63,878 bases of DNA from Myxococcales bacterium. Lineage in GTDB: Bacteria; Myxococcota; Myxococcia; Myxococcales; JAKAPL01. The notes below the pieces were generated by a model. The model saw only the letters and a program-made list of their open reading frames with translations, had not been told where the DNA came from and made no database searches. Position numbers and translations under genes: made by a program. How positions within the stretch are numbered: the stretch's first letter is position 1; each line of letters begins with the position of its first letter. Shown in pieces: positions 9,610 to 17,800 of this stretch. The stretch covers positions 1 to 63,878 of the forward strand of contig JAJXUD010000018.1 of the NCBI GenBank assembly GCA_021783235.1. Direction: 5' to 3'.

Positions 9610-9918
9610 GGGCCGGTGCTAGCCTCGGAGCAGGGGGATGTCAAGCAGGCCGCGCAGCGCTCCAGCGGCCCGGGCGACGCCCGCGCGAATTATGCGCGAA
9701 GCCCGAATCCATCGGACGAGCCGACGCAGAAGCTGCGCGCCCGACCGCCGATCGAGCGGCTCGCGAGCAGTCCGGAAACGATCCATCAAAGCTGAAAACT
9801 GCCTGTCGGATCAAGGCCGGCGCCCCGTTGGTCCGGCCCTCCCTCGAAACGCTGGCGCACTTCTCGCATGCCCCTACCGCCCGTTGCCCCGTCGATGGCC
9901 AGCGCGAGGTGGGCTTCC
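9610..9918. promoter_or_regulatory. Divergent intergenic region between the two envelope operons
   Basis: About 309 bases without a supported gene. It must hold promoters for the minus-strand Cys-rich gene and the plus-strand Kelch gene. At 9682-9698 an imperfect palindrome with five-base arms (CGCGC ... GCGCG around an AT-rich centre) stands out and could be an operator. No clear -35/-10 pair was found. Short open frames here (from 9638, 9828 and 9868) are shadows or N-terminal extensions. Confidence 0.35.
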
Positions 9919-11127
9919 ATGTCGTCTCTCTTCCGATTCAGCCGCGCGTGGCTCCCGCTCGCGGCCGCCATGGCGCTCGCGAGCGGCTGCCCCTCTGCCG
10001 GCGACAAGGGCTCGCTCGGCGGCTCGTGGAGCAAGACGGGCCCGCTCGCCACCGCGCGCGCCTACGCCACGGCCACCCTGCTCTGCCAGCCGGGCGCGAG
10101 CTGCCCGACCGCCAAGCTGCTCGTCGTGGGGGGCTACGACTATCCCACCTACCTCGCGAGCGCGGAGCTGTACGATCCGGCGAGCGGCACCTTTGCCGCC
10201 ACGGGCTCGCTCCAGACGGCGCGCTTCTCCCACGCGACCGCGCTCCTCGCGGACGGCAGGGTCCTCGTCGTCGGAGGGAATGGCTCCGGCGGAACGAGCA
10301 TCCTCGCGAGCGCGGAGCTCTACGATCCCGCGAGCGGCACCTTCGCCGCCACGGGCTCGCTCGCCACCCCGCGCCAGGGCCCCACCGCCACCCTCCTGCC
10401 GGACGGCAAGGTGCTCGTCGTGGGCGGCATCGGACCCTCGGCCATCCTCGCGAGCGCGGAGCTGTACGATCCCGCGACCGGGAGCTTTGGCGCCACGGGG
10501 CCGCTCCAGACGCCGCGCGCCGGCCACTCGGCCACCCTCCTCTCCACGGGCAAGGTGCTCGTCGTGGGCGGTTACGACGCCGCCGGCCTCCTCGCGAGCG
10601 CGGAGCTCTACGATCCCGCGACCGGGAGCTTCGGCGCCACGGGCTCGCTGGCCGTGGCCCGCGCGAGCCACACGGCCACCCTCCTCACCTCGGGCGAGCT
10701 GCTCGTGGCGGGCGGGGGGGACGAATCCAACGCCAACTTCCTCGGGAGCGCGGAGCTGTACGATCCGACGAGCGGCAGCTTCGGCGCGACGGGCTCGCTC
10801 ACCACGCCGCGCGAGTACGCGACCGCGACGCTCCTGCCCTCGGGCAAGGTCCTCGTCGCCGGCGGCATCAACGACGCCGCCTCGAACCCGAACTCGACTC
10901 CGTACCAGGACCCCGACGGCGACGGCAGCAGCGGCCGCCTCCCCGGCTCCCTCTCGAGCTCGGAGCTGTACGACCCCGTGGCGAAGAGCTTCAGCCCGAC
11001 CGGCTCGCTCCAGACGCCGCGCGCCCTGCAGGCGGCGGCGCTGCTGCCCGACGGCAAGGTGCTCGTCGCGGGCGGGCGGAACTCGGCCAACAACACGCTC
11101 GCGAGCGCCGAACTCTACACCGAGTGA
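9919..11127 (+). CDS. Kelch-repeat lipoprotein
   Basis: 402 residues from ATG 9919, chosen because it gives a lipoprotein signal (AWLPLAAAMALASGC). The mature protein is made of seven Kelch-type blades, each with a pattern like ATLLPDGKVLVVGG followed by ASAELYDPASGTF. It should fold as a beta-propeller at the cell envelope. Kelch propellers usually bind proteins or glycans; no ligand can be inferred. The DNA repeats strongly (AGCGCGGAGCT plus TACGATCC recurs about every 145 bases), so blade number could vary by recombination. Its stop overlaps a GTG of the haem-porin gene (GTGA), marking the start of a tight operon. Confidence 0.85.
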   Translation: MSSLFRFSRAWLPLAAAMALASGCPSAGDKGSLGGSWSKTGPLATARAYATATLLCQPGASCPTAKLLVVGGYDYPTYLASAELYDPASGTFAATGSLQTARFSHATALLADGRVLVVGGNGSGGTSILASAELYDPASGTFAATGSLATPRQGPTATLLPDGKVLVVGGIGPSAILASAELYDPATGSFGATGPLQTPRAGHSATLLSTGKVLVVGGYDAAGLLASAELYDPATGSFGATGSLAVARASHTATLLTSGELLVAGGGDESNANFLGSAELYDPTSGSFGATGSLTTPREYATATLLPSGKVLVAGGINDAASNPNSTPYQDPDGDGSSGRLPGSLSSSELYDPVAKSFSPTGSLQTPRALQAAALLPDGKVLVAGGRNSANNTLASAELYTE

Positions 11128-11132
11128 ACCCC

Positions 11133-12521
11133 ATGCGCCGCTCGACGTGGGCACGATGGGGAGGGTTCGCCTGCGCCGCCTGGGTCGCGCTGGCGCCGCT
11201 CCGCGCCCGCGCCATCCCGGCCTTCGCGCGCAAGTACGGCATGAGCTGCACCGCCTGCCACGAGGCGTGGCCGAAGCTGAACGACCAGGGGATCGCCTTC
11301 CGGGACAACGGCTACCAGTGGGGCACAGGGAAGGACTCGCCCATCCGGGTCGACCCCGCCTACTGGCCCCTCTCCTTCCGCTCGACCGTCGGCTACCAGT
11401 GGACGTCGCTCGGCAACCAGCAGACGAACCAGGGACCGACGACCATCCAATCGGGTCGGCTCGGCTACACCAGCGGCGAGCTCCTCATGGCGGGGACCCT
11501 GGCCCACGACGTCTCGTTCCTCGCGGTGCTCGATCCGCTCCCGTCGAACGCCGGCTTCAGCCCCGCCTACCCGACCCCGACTCCGAACAGCCTGCTCGAG
11601 TCGCTCTGGGTCCGCCTCGACGACCTCCTCGAGACGAGCTGGATCAACTTCAAGGTGGGGCTCGGCGCGCTCGACCTCCCCTTCGACGCGCAGCGGAGCC
11701 TCACGGTCTTCACGCCGTACAGCGTCTACGACTACCACCCCGGCGGCGGCGCCAACTTCATGCCGTTCGCCATGGCGGCGAGCCAGTTCCAGGCCACGCT
11801 CGAGGGGCACGACTCGGGCAGCAGGACCCGCTACGCCGTCGGCCTCATCCAGACCCAGAACGACCCGGGCGGCGCGCTCGCGCTCTCGTCGCCGGGCTTC
11901 TACGGCCACCTGCAGCATTCGTTCTACCCCTGGCCCGACGCCGTGCCGGAGATCCGGGCGGGGCTCTTCGGCCTCGCGGGCTCCTACCCGACCATGGCCC
12001 TCTACTCGGGCGGCGCGCCCGGAACGCCGAACGCCGGCCCGCTCGTGAACCCGAACGGCTCGTTCGCCTCCATCGCGCCGGGGACCGCGTTCGACCTCCG
12101 CGAGTACTACCGGGAGGGGGCCGACCTCAGCATCTACCTCGGCAGCCTCGCGCTGCCGCTCAACCTCGAGATCGCCTACGTCTACGGTCAGGAGGATCCG
12201 GCCTTCATCGCGAACGGGGAGCGGGAGGCGCTCTTCCAGGGCGGCTTCGTCGAGGCGGACTGGACGCCGCGGCTCGACCTGACCTTCGTCGCGCGCTGGG
12301 ACGCCATCCGCAACCTCCAGCAGGCCGATCCGACGCAGCCCCAGAACCTCCTCGACACCGACCAGCTCACCGGGGCGGTCCGCTACACCCTCTCGTTCAT
12401 CCCGCGCGCGGCGGTCACGCTGCACGGGGAGGTCTCCTACCAGCACGTCGTCGGCGCCGGCTTCGGCGGCACCGATCTCGACGCGTACCTCTGCTTCGGG
12501 GGGGTGGACTTTGCGTTCTGA
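11133..12521 (+). CDS. Haem-motif/outer-membrane porin fusion protein
   Basis: 462 residues from ATG 11133 (GTG 11124 in frame is possible). A signal peptide is followed at 39-43 by a single CxxCH (CTACH) in RKYGMSCTACHEAWP, then LNDQGIAFRDNGYQW. The remaining 400 residues alternate aromatic and polar residues like a beta-barrel (LGYTSGELLMAGTLAHD, WINFKVGLGALDLPFDAQRS, LCFGGVDFAF). Aromatic C-terminal Phe is typical of outer-membrane insertion. It may carry electrons across, or to, the outer membrane with the dihaem cytochrome encoded next, whose start overlaps this stop. Function is inferred from architecture. Confidence 0.82.
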   Translation: MRRSTWARWGGFACAAWVALAPLRARAIPAFARKYGMSCTACHEAWPKLNDQGIAFRDNGYQWGTGKDSPIRVDPAYWPLSFRSTVGYQWTSLGNQQTNQGPTTIQSGRLGYTSGELLMAGTLAHDVSFLAVLDPLPSNAGFSPAYPTPTPNSLLESLWVRLDDLLETSWINFKVGLGALDLPFDAQRSLTVFTPYSVYDYHPGGGANFMPFAMAASQFQATLEGHDSGSRTRYAVGLIQTQNDPGGALALSSPGFYGHLQHSFYPWPDAVPEIRAGLFGLAGSYPTMALYSGGAPGTPNAGPLVNPNGSFASIAPGTAFDLREYYREGADLSIYLGSLALPLNLEIAYVYGQEDPAFIANGEREALFQGGFVEADWTPRLDLTFVARWDAIRNLQQADPTQPQNLLDTDQLTGAVRYTLSFIPRAAVTLHGEVSYQHVVGAGFGGTDLDAYLCFGGVDFAF

Positions 12522-13278
12522 GCGGCGGCTCGGCGGCGCCCTCGGCGCGCTGTTCGCGCTCGCTTGCGCGGTCGCGACCTCGGCCGGTCGCGCGGACGAG
12601 CCGAAGCCCCAGCCGCCCGATCCGCGCCTCGTCGCGCGCGGCCTCGCGAACTACCAGCGCTACTGCCTCGCCTGCCACGGCGAGCGCGGGGACGGGCGCG
12701 GCGAGTCCGCCTCGCGGATGGATCCCCGGCCGCGCGACTTCACGCAGGGCATCTACGAGTGGCGCTCGACCCCCTCCGGATCGCTCCCGGTCGACGGCGA
12801 TCTCTTCCGGACCATCCGCAGGGGGCTCTACGGCACGCAGATGCCGCGCTGGAGCGCGCTCACCGACCCTCAGATCGACGAGCTCGTCGCCTACGTCGAG
12901 CACTTCTCGCCGCGGTTCGACAGCGAGCCGCGCGGGGTCCCCATCGCCATTCCGCCTCCGCCCGAGGGCGGCGCGGCCGCCGTCGAGCGAGGCCGGCAGG
13001 TCTACGAGGCGATGGGCTGCGCGAGCTGCCACGGCCCGGGCGGCCGGGGCGACGGGCCCTCGGCCAGATGGCCCGGCCTCGTGAACGACTGGGGCCAGCC
13101 GATCCAGCCGACCGACCTGACGACCGGCCATTTCGAGCGCGGCAGTCGGCCGCGGGATCTCTACCGGCTCTTCATGACCGGGCTCGACGGGACGCCGATG
13201 CCCTCCTATTTCGACTCCCTGGCGCCGGACAGAGCCTGGGACCTCGCCTTCTACCTCGAGTCGCTTTCGAACCGCTGA
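12511..13278 (+). CDS. Dihaem c-type cytochrome
   Basis: 255 residues with two CxxCH motifs, CLACH (52-56) and CASCH (170-174), each starting a cytochrome c fold (NYQRYCLACHGERGDG and YEAMGCASCHGPGGRGDG). Met ligands may lie in GTQMPRWSAL and GTPMPSY. The second domain resembles FixP/CcoP-type domains. The signal peptide places it in the periplasm. The start is TTG 12511, inside the haem-porin gene's end, so translation is probably coupled. It is likely the periplasmic electron carrier for the operon. Confidence 0.9.
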   Translation: MRSERRLGGALGALFALACAVATSAGRADEPKPQPPDPRLVARGLANYQRYCLACHGERGDGRGESASRMDPRPRDFTQGIYEWRSTPSGSLPVDGDLFRTIRRGLYGTQMPRWSALTDPQIDELVAYVEHFSPRFDSEPRGVPIAIPPPPEGGAAAVERGRQVYEAMGCASCHGPGGRGDGPSARWPGLVNDWGQPIQPTDLTTGHFERGSRPRDLYRLFMTGLDGTPMPSYFDSLAPDRAWDLAFYLESLSNR

Positions 13279-13306
13279 AGCGCGGCAAACCGGGTCGGGG
13301 TCGCGC

Positions 13307-13336
13307 TTGTCACCCGCTCGGAGTGACCGCTAAAGT
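13307..13336 (+). promoter_or_regulatory. Possible internal promoter before the YVTN-type propeller gene
   Basis: TTGTCA (13307) and TAAAGT (13331) lie 18 bases apart in the 82-base gap before the gene at 13361, which also has GGAGG before its ATG. The gap is the largest in this plus operon, so a second promoter here is plausible. Confidence 0.35.
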
Positions 13337-13360
13337 GCCCCTCCTGGAGGCTCCCCCCCA

Positions 13361-14608
13361 ATGCCCCGCTCCCTCGCCGTCGCCCCGCTGGCCGTCACCC
13401 TTGCCCTCGCCACCGCCTGCTGCTCCCCCGGCAAGAGCGGCGCCGACGGCGGCAGCGGGACGACCGGCGGGATCCCCTCGGCCGGCCCGCTCGGCGGCAA
13501 GTTCGTCACGACGAACCAGGCCGACGGTACGCTGAGCGTCGTCGAGCCGACCGGCTGCAAGTTCGACGGCCCCATCCTCACACCGGTCATCGTCGAGCAG
13601 AACATGGAGATGCCGCACGAGATCTCCATGGACCCGAACGGCCAGTTCTTCGTCATCTGCTACATGGAGATGCCCGCGAGCGACCGCGCGGCCCTCGCCC
13701 AGGGCGCCAGCGAGATCGCCATGATGAACTCGACGATCCCGGGCTACCTGCTCAAGCTCTCGGCGAAGGACGGCTCGCTCCTGGGCAAGGTCCAGGTGGA
13801 GCCGGATCCGGGCGACAACGCGCTGTCGCCCGACGGCACGGTCGCCTACGTCTCCCACTTCAATCAGCCCGCGGTCATCGCCGCCGAGACCGCCGGCGTC
13901 ACCGACCCCACGAAGATGTACGCGGACCTCTACGCCATCGACACCGCCTCGATGGCCGTCCTCGCGAAGGTCCCGACCTGCCCCGAGGCCCACGTGATCG
14001 AGCTCTCGCCGGACGGCAAGCGGCTCTACGTCACCTGCCTCGACGACGAGGTCTCGGTGATCGACGTCTCGAACGAGCGGGCGCCGGTGAAGCTGCAGAA
14101 CGTCCAGGAGCTTCCGGGCGGCGAGGAGCTGCCCTCGAGCGCGAGCCTCTCGCCCTACGCCCTGCAGACGTCGCCCCTCGACGGCTCGGTCTGGGTGAGC
14201 AACTGGGGCTCGAAGGACCTCCGGATCATGGACGCGACGAAGCTGCAGTTCGTCCAGACGGTTCAGACGCCCGGCGGCGCCCTGCCGGTCTTCACGACCT
14301 TCACCGCCGACGGCAAGACCGCCTACAACGCCCACCAGCAGCCCGACGGGGTCGCCGTCTACTCGTGGAACGGCCAGAGCGCCGCGCTCGTGACCGACCT
14401 GACGATGCCCGCGAGCGACTGCCAGAACCCGCACCAGATCGTCCTGTCGGCCGACGAGAAGACGGGCTACGTCCTCTGCGAGGGCGATCACGTCCACCCG
14501 GGGCAGTTCGTGACGCTCGATCTGACGACGCACGCGGTCGTCTGCTCGCAGGCCATCGGCATCTACCCCATCGAGATGGACCTGATGCCGATGCCGAGCG
14601 GCGGATGA
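13361..14608 (+). CDS. YVTN-type beta-propeller lipoprotein
   Basis: 415 residues. The lipoprotein signal (PLAVTLALATACCS) is followed by blades such as GKFVTTNQADGTLSVVEP, ALSPDGTVAYVSHFNQP, ELSPDGKRLYVTCLDDEV and VLSADEKTGYVLCEGDHV, typical of YVTN/lactonase-like seven-bladed propellers. Several Met-rich stretches (EMPHEISMDPN, YMEMPAS) are unusual. It may bind redox partners or a substrate at the envelope; no enzyme activity can be assigned. Its stop and the next start overlap (ATGA), so it is coupled to another propeller gene. Confidence 0.82.
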   Translation: MPRSLAVAPLAVTLALATACCSPGKSGADGGSGTTGGIPSAGPLGGKFVTTNQADGTLSVVEPTGCKFDGPILTPVIVEQNMEMPHEISMDPNGQFFVICYMEMPASDRAALAQGASEIAMMNSTIPGYLLKLSAKDGSLLGKVQVEPDPGDNALSPDGTVAYVSHFNQPAVIAAETAGVTDPTKMYADLYAIDTASMAVLAKVPTCPEAHVIELSPDGKRLYVTCLDDEVSVIDVSNERAPVKLQNVQELPGGEELPSSASLSPYALQTSPLDGSVWVSNWGSKDLRIMDATKLQFVQTVQTPGGALPVFTTFTADGKTAYNAHQQPDGVAVYSWNGQSAALVTDLTMPASDCQNPHQIVLSADEKTGYVLCEGDHVHPGQFVTLDLTTHAVVCSQAIGIYPIEMDLMPMPSGG

Positions 14609-15687
14609 GCCTGCGAGACGGCCTTCTCGCCATGGCGCTCGCCGCCGGCTGCGGCTACCCGCACTCGGTCACGCGGACGGCGGCCTCGGGAAGCCCCCCC
14701 GCGGGCCCCTCGCCGTTCTCCTCGACCGCCCTCTACGCCGGCAGCGACGCGCGCGAGGCCTCGACCGACCAGGGGGGCAACGTCTGGATCGCCACGACCG
14801 GCGGCGTGAAGGTGGTTCTCGCGGACGGCGGCACGCTCTCGTACGGCACCGCCGACGGCCTGGTCCAATCCGCAGTCGCCTGCGCCACCGGCGGCCTCCC
14901 GGGCACGGCGCTCGTCGGCTTCCCCCCGCCGGCCGACCTGACGAAGACCAGCCCGCAGATCGAGTTCTTGCAGCTCTCGGGCGGAAAGGTCGTCGGCAGC
15001 CCCAAGACCTTCGCGCTCACCGGCGAGATCGTCCAGGCGAACCACGCCGCCTACGACTCCAAGCGCAACCAGTACTGGATCGGCACGAACGAGGGCGTCG
15101 CGCTCTACGACGCCGCGGGCGACGCCATCGAGCACCGCCACCCGGTCCACCCCCACGGGCTCACGCTCGGGGTCGCGATCACCCCCTCGGGGGACGTCTG
15201 GGACGCCGACCAGTTCCAGCTCTCGCGGCTCAACGCCGGCCCGGCCGCCGACTTCGACGCGACGTTCGATCCCATCCTCCAGCCGTTTCCGGAGAACGAG
15301 CAGGATCTCTCCGCGGCGGCGGTCGACGCGGCGGGCGGCGTCTGGGTGGGAAGCCTCGTGCGGGGCGTCGCCCGGCTCGACCCACAGGCCTTCGCCGTCA
15401 CCACCTACGGCGTCGCCTCGGGGCTCCCCTCGCTCGCCGTCCAGTCGCTCGCGCTCGATCCCGACGGCACGGTCTGGGTCGCCACCGGCGACAGCGGCCT
15501 CGCCCGACTCGATCCGAGCTCTGGCGCCTGGACGAGCTACCGGGCGTCGTCGCCGGCGGGGCCGAGCGGGCCACCGAGCGGGCTGCCCTCGGACGACGTC
15601 GTCGACGTCACCGTCGACACCTCCCACTCCCCCCGCCGCGTCGTCGTCACCACCGGCGCGGGGGTGGTCGCCTATGCCGGCCCCTAG
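14605..15687 (+). CDS. Two-component-regulator-type beta-propeller lipoprotein
   Basis: 360 residues from ATG 14605. The short signal ends LAMALAAGCGYP, a lipobox. Blades have the VWIATTGGVKVV, YWIGTNEGVALYD, VWVGSLVRGVARLD and VWVATGDSGLARLD patterns of the propeller repeats found in hybrid two-component sensors, but here the protein is free-standing with no kinase or transmembrane segment. It probably works outside the inner membrane with the preceding propeller. It overlaps the previous gene (ATGA) and the next gene by 14 bases. Confidence 0.8.
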   Translation: MSLRDGLLAMALAAGCGYPHSVTRTAASGSPPAGPSPFSSTALYAGSDAREASTDQGGNVWIATTGGVKVVLADGGTLSYGTADGLVQSAVACATGGLPGTALVGFPPPADLTKTSPQIEFLQLSGGKVVGSPKTFALTGEIVQANHAAYDSKRNQYWIGTNEGVALYDAAGDAIEHRHPVHPHGLTLGVAITPSGDVWDADQFQLSRLNAGPAADFDATFDPILQPFPENEQDLSAAAVDAAGGVWVGSLVRGVARLDPQAFAVTTYGVASGLPSLAVQSLALDPDGTVWVATGDSGLARLDPSSGAWTSYRASSPAGPSGPPSGLPSDDVVDVTVDTSHSPRRVVVTTGAGVVAYAGP

Positions 15688-16474
15688 CCTCCTGCCGCTC
15701 GCCGTCGCGCTGCTGCTCTCGCACCGGCAGGCCGGTCTCGCCTGCCTCGAGCCGCCCTCCCCCTCGCCGGGCGCGACGGGCGTGCCGACGAACGCCCTGC
15801 TCTACGACTTCAACGCGACGGGGCTCCAGTCGGAGTCGGGCGGCACCGTGCCGCTGCTGCAGGCCGGCGCCCCCTGGGACGACGACGCCCGCTACCGCTC
15901 GCCGAGCTCGCCGCTCCAGCCGGGCACGACCTACCTGCTTCCGTTCGCGCCCGGCGGAGGCCCCACCACCGGCAGCTTCACCACCGGCGCGGGCCCCGAC
16001 ACGCTGGCGCCGAGCGCGCCCGCGCTCCTCGGCGCGGTCCCCGGCGACGGAATGAATCCCGTCTACGGCTGCATCTCCGACCGGCTCGAGCTCTTTCCGC
16101 TCGAGCCGTCGACCGACGACCAGACGCCCGCCTCCGAGATCCGCTACGAGCTCTCGGTCGCCCTGCCCGACGGCGGCTTCGAGCGGACGTACGAGGAGCT
16201 CGTCCCCGTCGGCCTGCCGGACGGTGGCCTGCTGCTCGCCGTCCCCATGGGGCTCTCGGGGCTGAGCGGCAGCTACGTCGCGCAGGCCCGCGACTGGGCC
16301 GGAAACCTCTCGCCTCCCTCGGCGCCCGTGCGCGTCGCCGTCGGGCCGACCTGCGACTTCGCCGAGAGCACCGCGGGCAGCGGCCCGCCCTCCCTGCTCG
16401 CCCTCTGGCTCCTCGGCCTCGGCTTCCTCGCCCGGCGGCGCCGGTCCGTTCAAAACGGCCGCCCGAAGCGGTAG
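15674..16474 (+). CDS. Exported Ig-like protein with C-terminal membrane anchor
   Basis: 266 residues. A signal peptide (LLPLAVALLLSHRQAGLAC) precedes bacterial Ig-like/FN3-like strands (PSPSPGATGVPTNALLYDF, SYVAQARDWAGNLSPPSAP). The end has a hydrophobic helix (LLALWLLGLGFLA) followed by RRRR, like MYXO-CTERM tails but with GSG in place of the GCGC motif, so sorting by myxosortase is uncertain. It ends the plus-strand envelope operon. Function unknown. Confidence 0.72.
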   Translation: MPAPSLLPLAVALLLSHRQAGLACLEPPSPSPGATGVPTNALLYDFNATGLQSESGGTVPLLQAGAPWDDDARYRSPSSPLQPGTTYLLPFAPGGGPTTGSFTTGAGPDTLAPSAPALLGAVPGDGMNPVYGCISDRLELFPLEPSTDDQTPASEIRYELSVALPDGGFERTYEELVPVGLPDGGLLLAVPMGLSGLSGSYVAQARDWAGNLSPPSAPVRVAVGPTCDFAESTAGSGPPSLLALWLLGLGFLARRRRSVQNGRPKR

Positions 16475-16485
16475 ACTGCGGCCCG

Positions 16486-17142
16486 ATGCCCACCGCCATC
16501 GAGCCTGCGGCCCAGGAGCGGCGAGAGCACCACCGCCACGCCTGCCTCATCGAGGTCCAGGGGCTGCACGGCGAGCGCTTCTTCGCCGGCCGAGCCCACA
16601 ACCTCTCGGCCAGCGGCGCCTTCGTCGAGTGCGAGAGCTCCCCGGCGCGCGGCGAAGAGGTCCAGCTCCTCTTCGACGTGCCGCCCCGCCTCTACCGGAT
16701 CACGGGCGTCGTCGTCTCCCAGCGGGAGGGCGCGCCGCGCGGCTTCGCGGTGAGCTTCCAGACCGAGGGCGAGAAGGTTCGCGCCGTCGCCCGCGCGCTC
16801 GCGGGGGAGGCGCGCGAGGTGATGCGCCGCCCGGTCCTGCGGGCCCACCTGCGGCTCCCGTGCGAGGTCCACCTCCTCTGCGCGAGCGGCGAGCGGGTCC
16901 TCGAGACCCTCGCCCGCGACATCTCCCCGGTCGGCGCCTTCCTCGTCACCGAGGAGCGGCTCCCCGCCGGCACCTTCCTCACCGTCCGGTTCAAGGGGAG
17001 CCGGTCGCTCCACGACGCCCCGGCCGTGATCCGCTGGTGCCGTGAGGCGCACGGGGCCGCCCGTCCGGGCGGCCTGGGCGTCGCCTTTTTGCGCGAGGAG
17101 CAGGCGCTCTTCGAGGCCGTTCGAGCGCTCGAACCGACCTGA
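16486..17142 (+). CDS. Tandem PilZ-domain protein (c-di-GMP binding)
   Basis: 218 residues holding two PilZ domains. The first has RREHHRHA (RxxxR) and NLSASGAF (D/NxSxxG) within about 12-95. The second has RAHLRLPCEV and DISPVGAF within about 115-210. Both motifs that bind cyclic di-GMP are present in each copy, although the first has Asn for Asp. It has no output domain, so it probably acts by protein contact in motility, surface or envelope control. It follows the anchored Ig-like gene by 11 bases on the same strand and may be cotranscribed. Confidence 0.88.
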   Translation: MPTAIEPAAQERREHHRHACLIEVQGLHGERFFAGRAHNLSASGAFVECESSPARGEEVQLLFDVPPRLYRITGVVVSQREGAPRGFAVSFQTEGEKVRAVARALAGEAREVMRRPVLRAHLRLPCEVHLLCASGERVLETLARDISPVGAFLVTEERLPAGTFLTVRFKGSRSLHDAPAVIRWCREAHGAARPGGLGVAFLREEQALFEAVRALEPT

Positions 17143-17238
17143 CGCTCGAGCTTTCGCGGTGGCCACGGCTTCCGTCGCCGCTGGGAAGCCTCGACGCAAT
17201 GGGCCTCGGGACGAAGAACCGCGAAGCCAAACTCGGGG

Positions 17239-17517
17239 TCAGCCCGGGGACTCGAGCGGGCCGGAGCTCGCGCGAAGGCCCGCGACTTTGAGGTAGAGGA
17301 CCTGGGGGTCCAGATCCGCCCCGTTGGGCCAGACGATGGTTCCCAACTCGGAGTCGACGCGGACCGCGCGGAAGACGGATTCCTCTTTCAGCGGCGCGAA
17401 GATCCCAGTGAACGGCAGCAACGCCCCGATGTCCACGAGCCCCTCGACGCCGTCATCGAACCGAAGTCGCAGGATGCGCTTGGGCAGTGGCTCGACGAAG
17501 ACGATGTCGTGAAGCAT
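17239..17517 (-). CDS. DUF2442 protein
   Basis: 92 residues, MLHDIVFVEPLPKRILRLRF, then DDGVEGLVDIGALLPFTGIF and VRVDSELGTIVWPNGADLDP. This is the DUF2442 pattern, a small domain often beside DUF4160 and predicted to be part of toxin-antitoxin-like pairs. GGAG overlapping the DUF4160 stop lies six bases before the ATG, so the two genes are coupled. The function is not established. Confidence 0.85.
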   Translation of the reverse strand: MLHDIVFVEPLPKRILRLRFDDGVEGLVDIGALLPFTGIFAPLKEESVFRAVRVDSELGTIVWPNGADLDPQVLYLKVAGLRASSGPLESPG

Positions 17518-17520
17518 GGG

Positions 17521-17742
17521 TCACTCCAGGGGCGGAACGGGCCGAAGTGGCGCCATGTCTCGGGCGAGCTTCCAGTCTTCCAAGAGTTCAGAGCGATGAA
17601 TGGCCGCCCATTCCACCACGAGACCGAGCGCGCGAGGCGGAAGGCTCCCCTCGATGACTCGCTGATCGTCGATGGAAACGATCGCCTTGTGGGCGCCATA
17701 CCGCGCATGGAAATGGGGCGGGGTATGGTCGTTGTAGAACAC
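17521..17742 (-). CDS. DUF4160 protein (start uncertain)
   Basis: From GTG 17742 the protein is VFYNDHTPPHFHARYG, then AHKAIVSIDDQRVIEGSLPP and RALGLVVEWAAIHRSELLED. It has the NDHxPPHFH signature of DUF4160. Family members usually begin about 12 residues earlier. That part is present and in frame here (IPTAGRFTVLSF, 17778-17743), but the codon where the Met is expected is ATC and a stop lies four codons further up. So either ATC or the internal GTG is used, or the gene is broken. It pairs with DUF2442 three bases downstream. Confidence 0.75.
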   Translation of the reverse strand: MFYNDHTPPHFHARYGAHKAIVSIDDQRVIEGSLPPRALGLVVEWAAIHRSELLEDWKLARDMAPLRPVPPLE

Positions 17743-17800
17743 GAATGAAAGTACAGTGAATCGACCGGCCGTGGGGATCTTCGCCGCTCATCGGCCGTGG

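Noticed and set aside
9638-13084. Plus-strand open frame of 1148 codons across the Kelch and haem-porin genes
   Set aside because: Arg/Ser/Pro-rich shadow in another frame of real genes with signal peptides and haem motifs.
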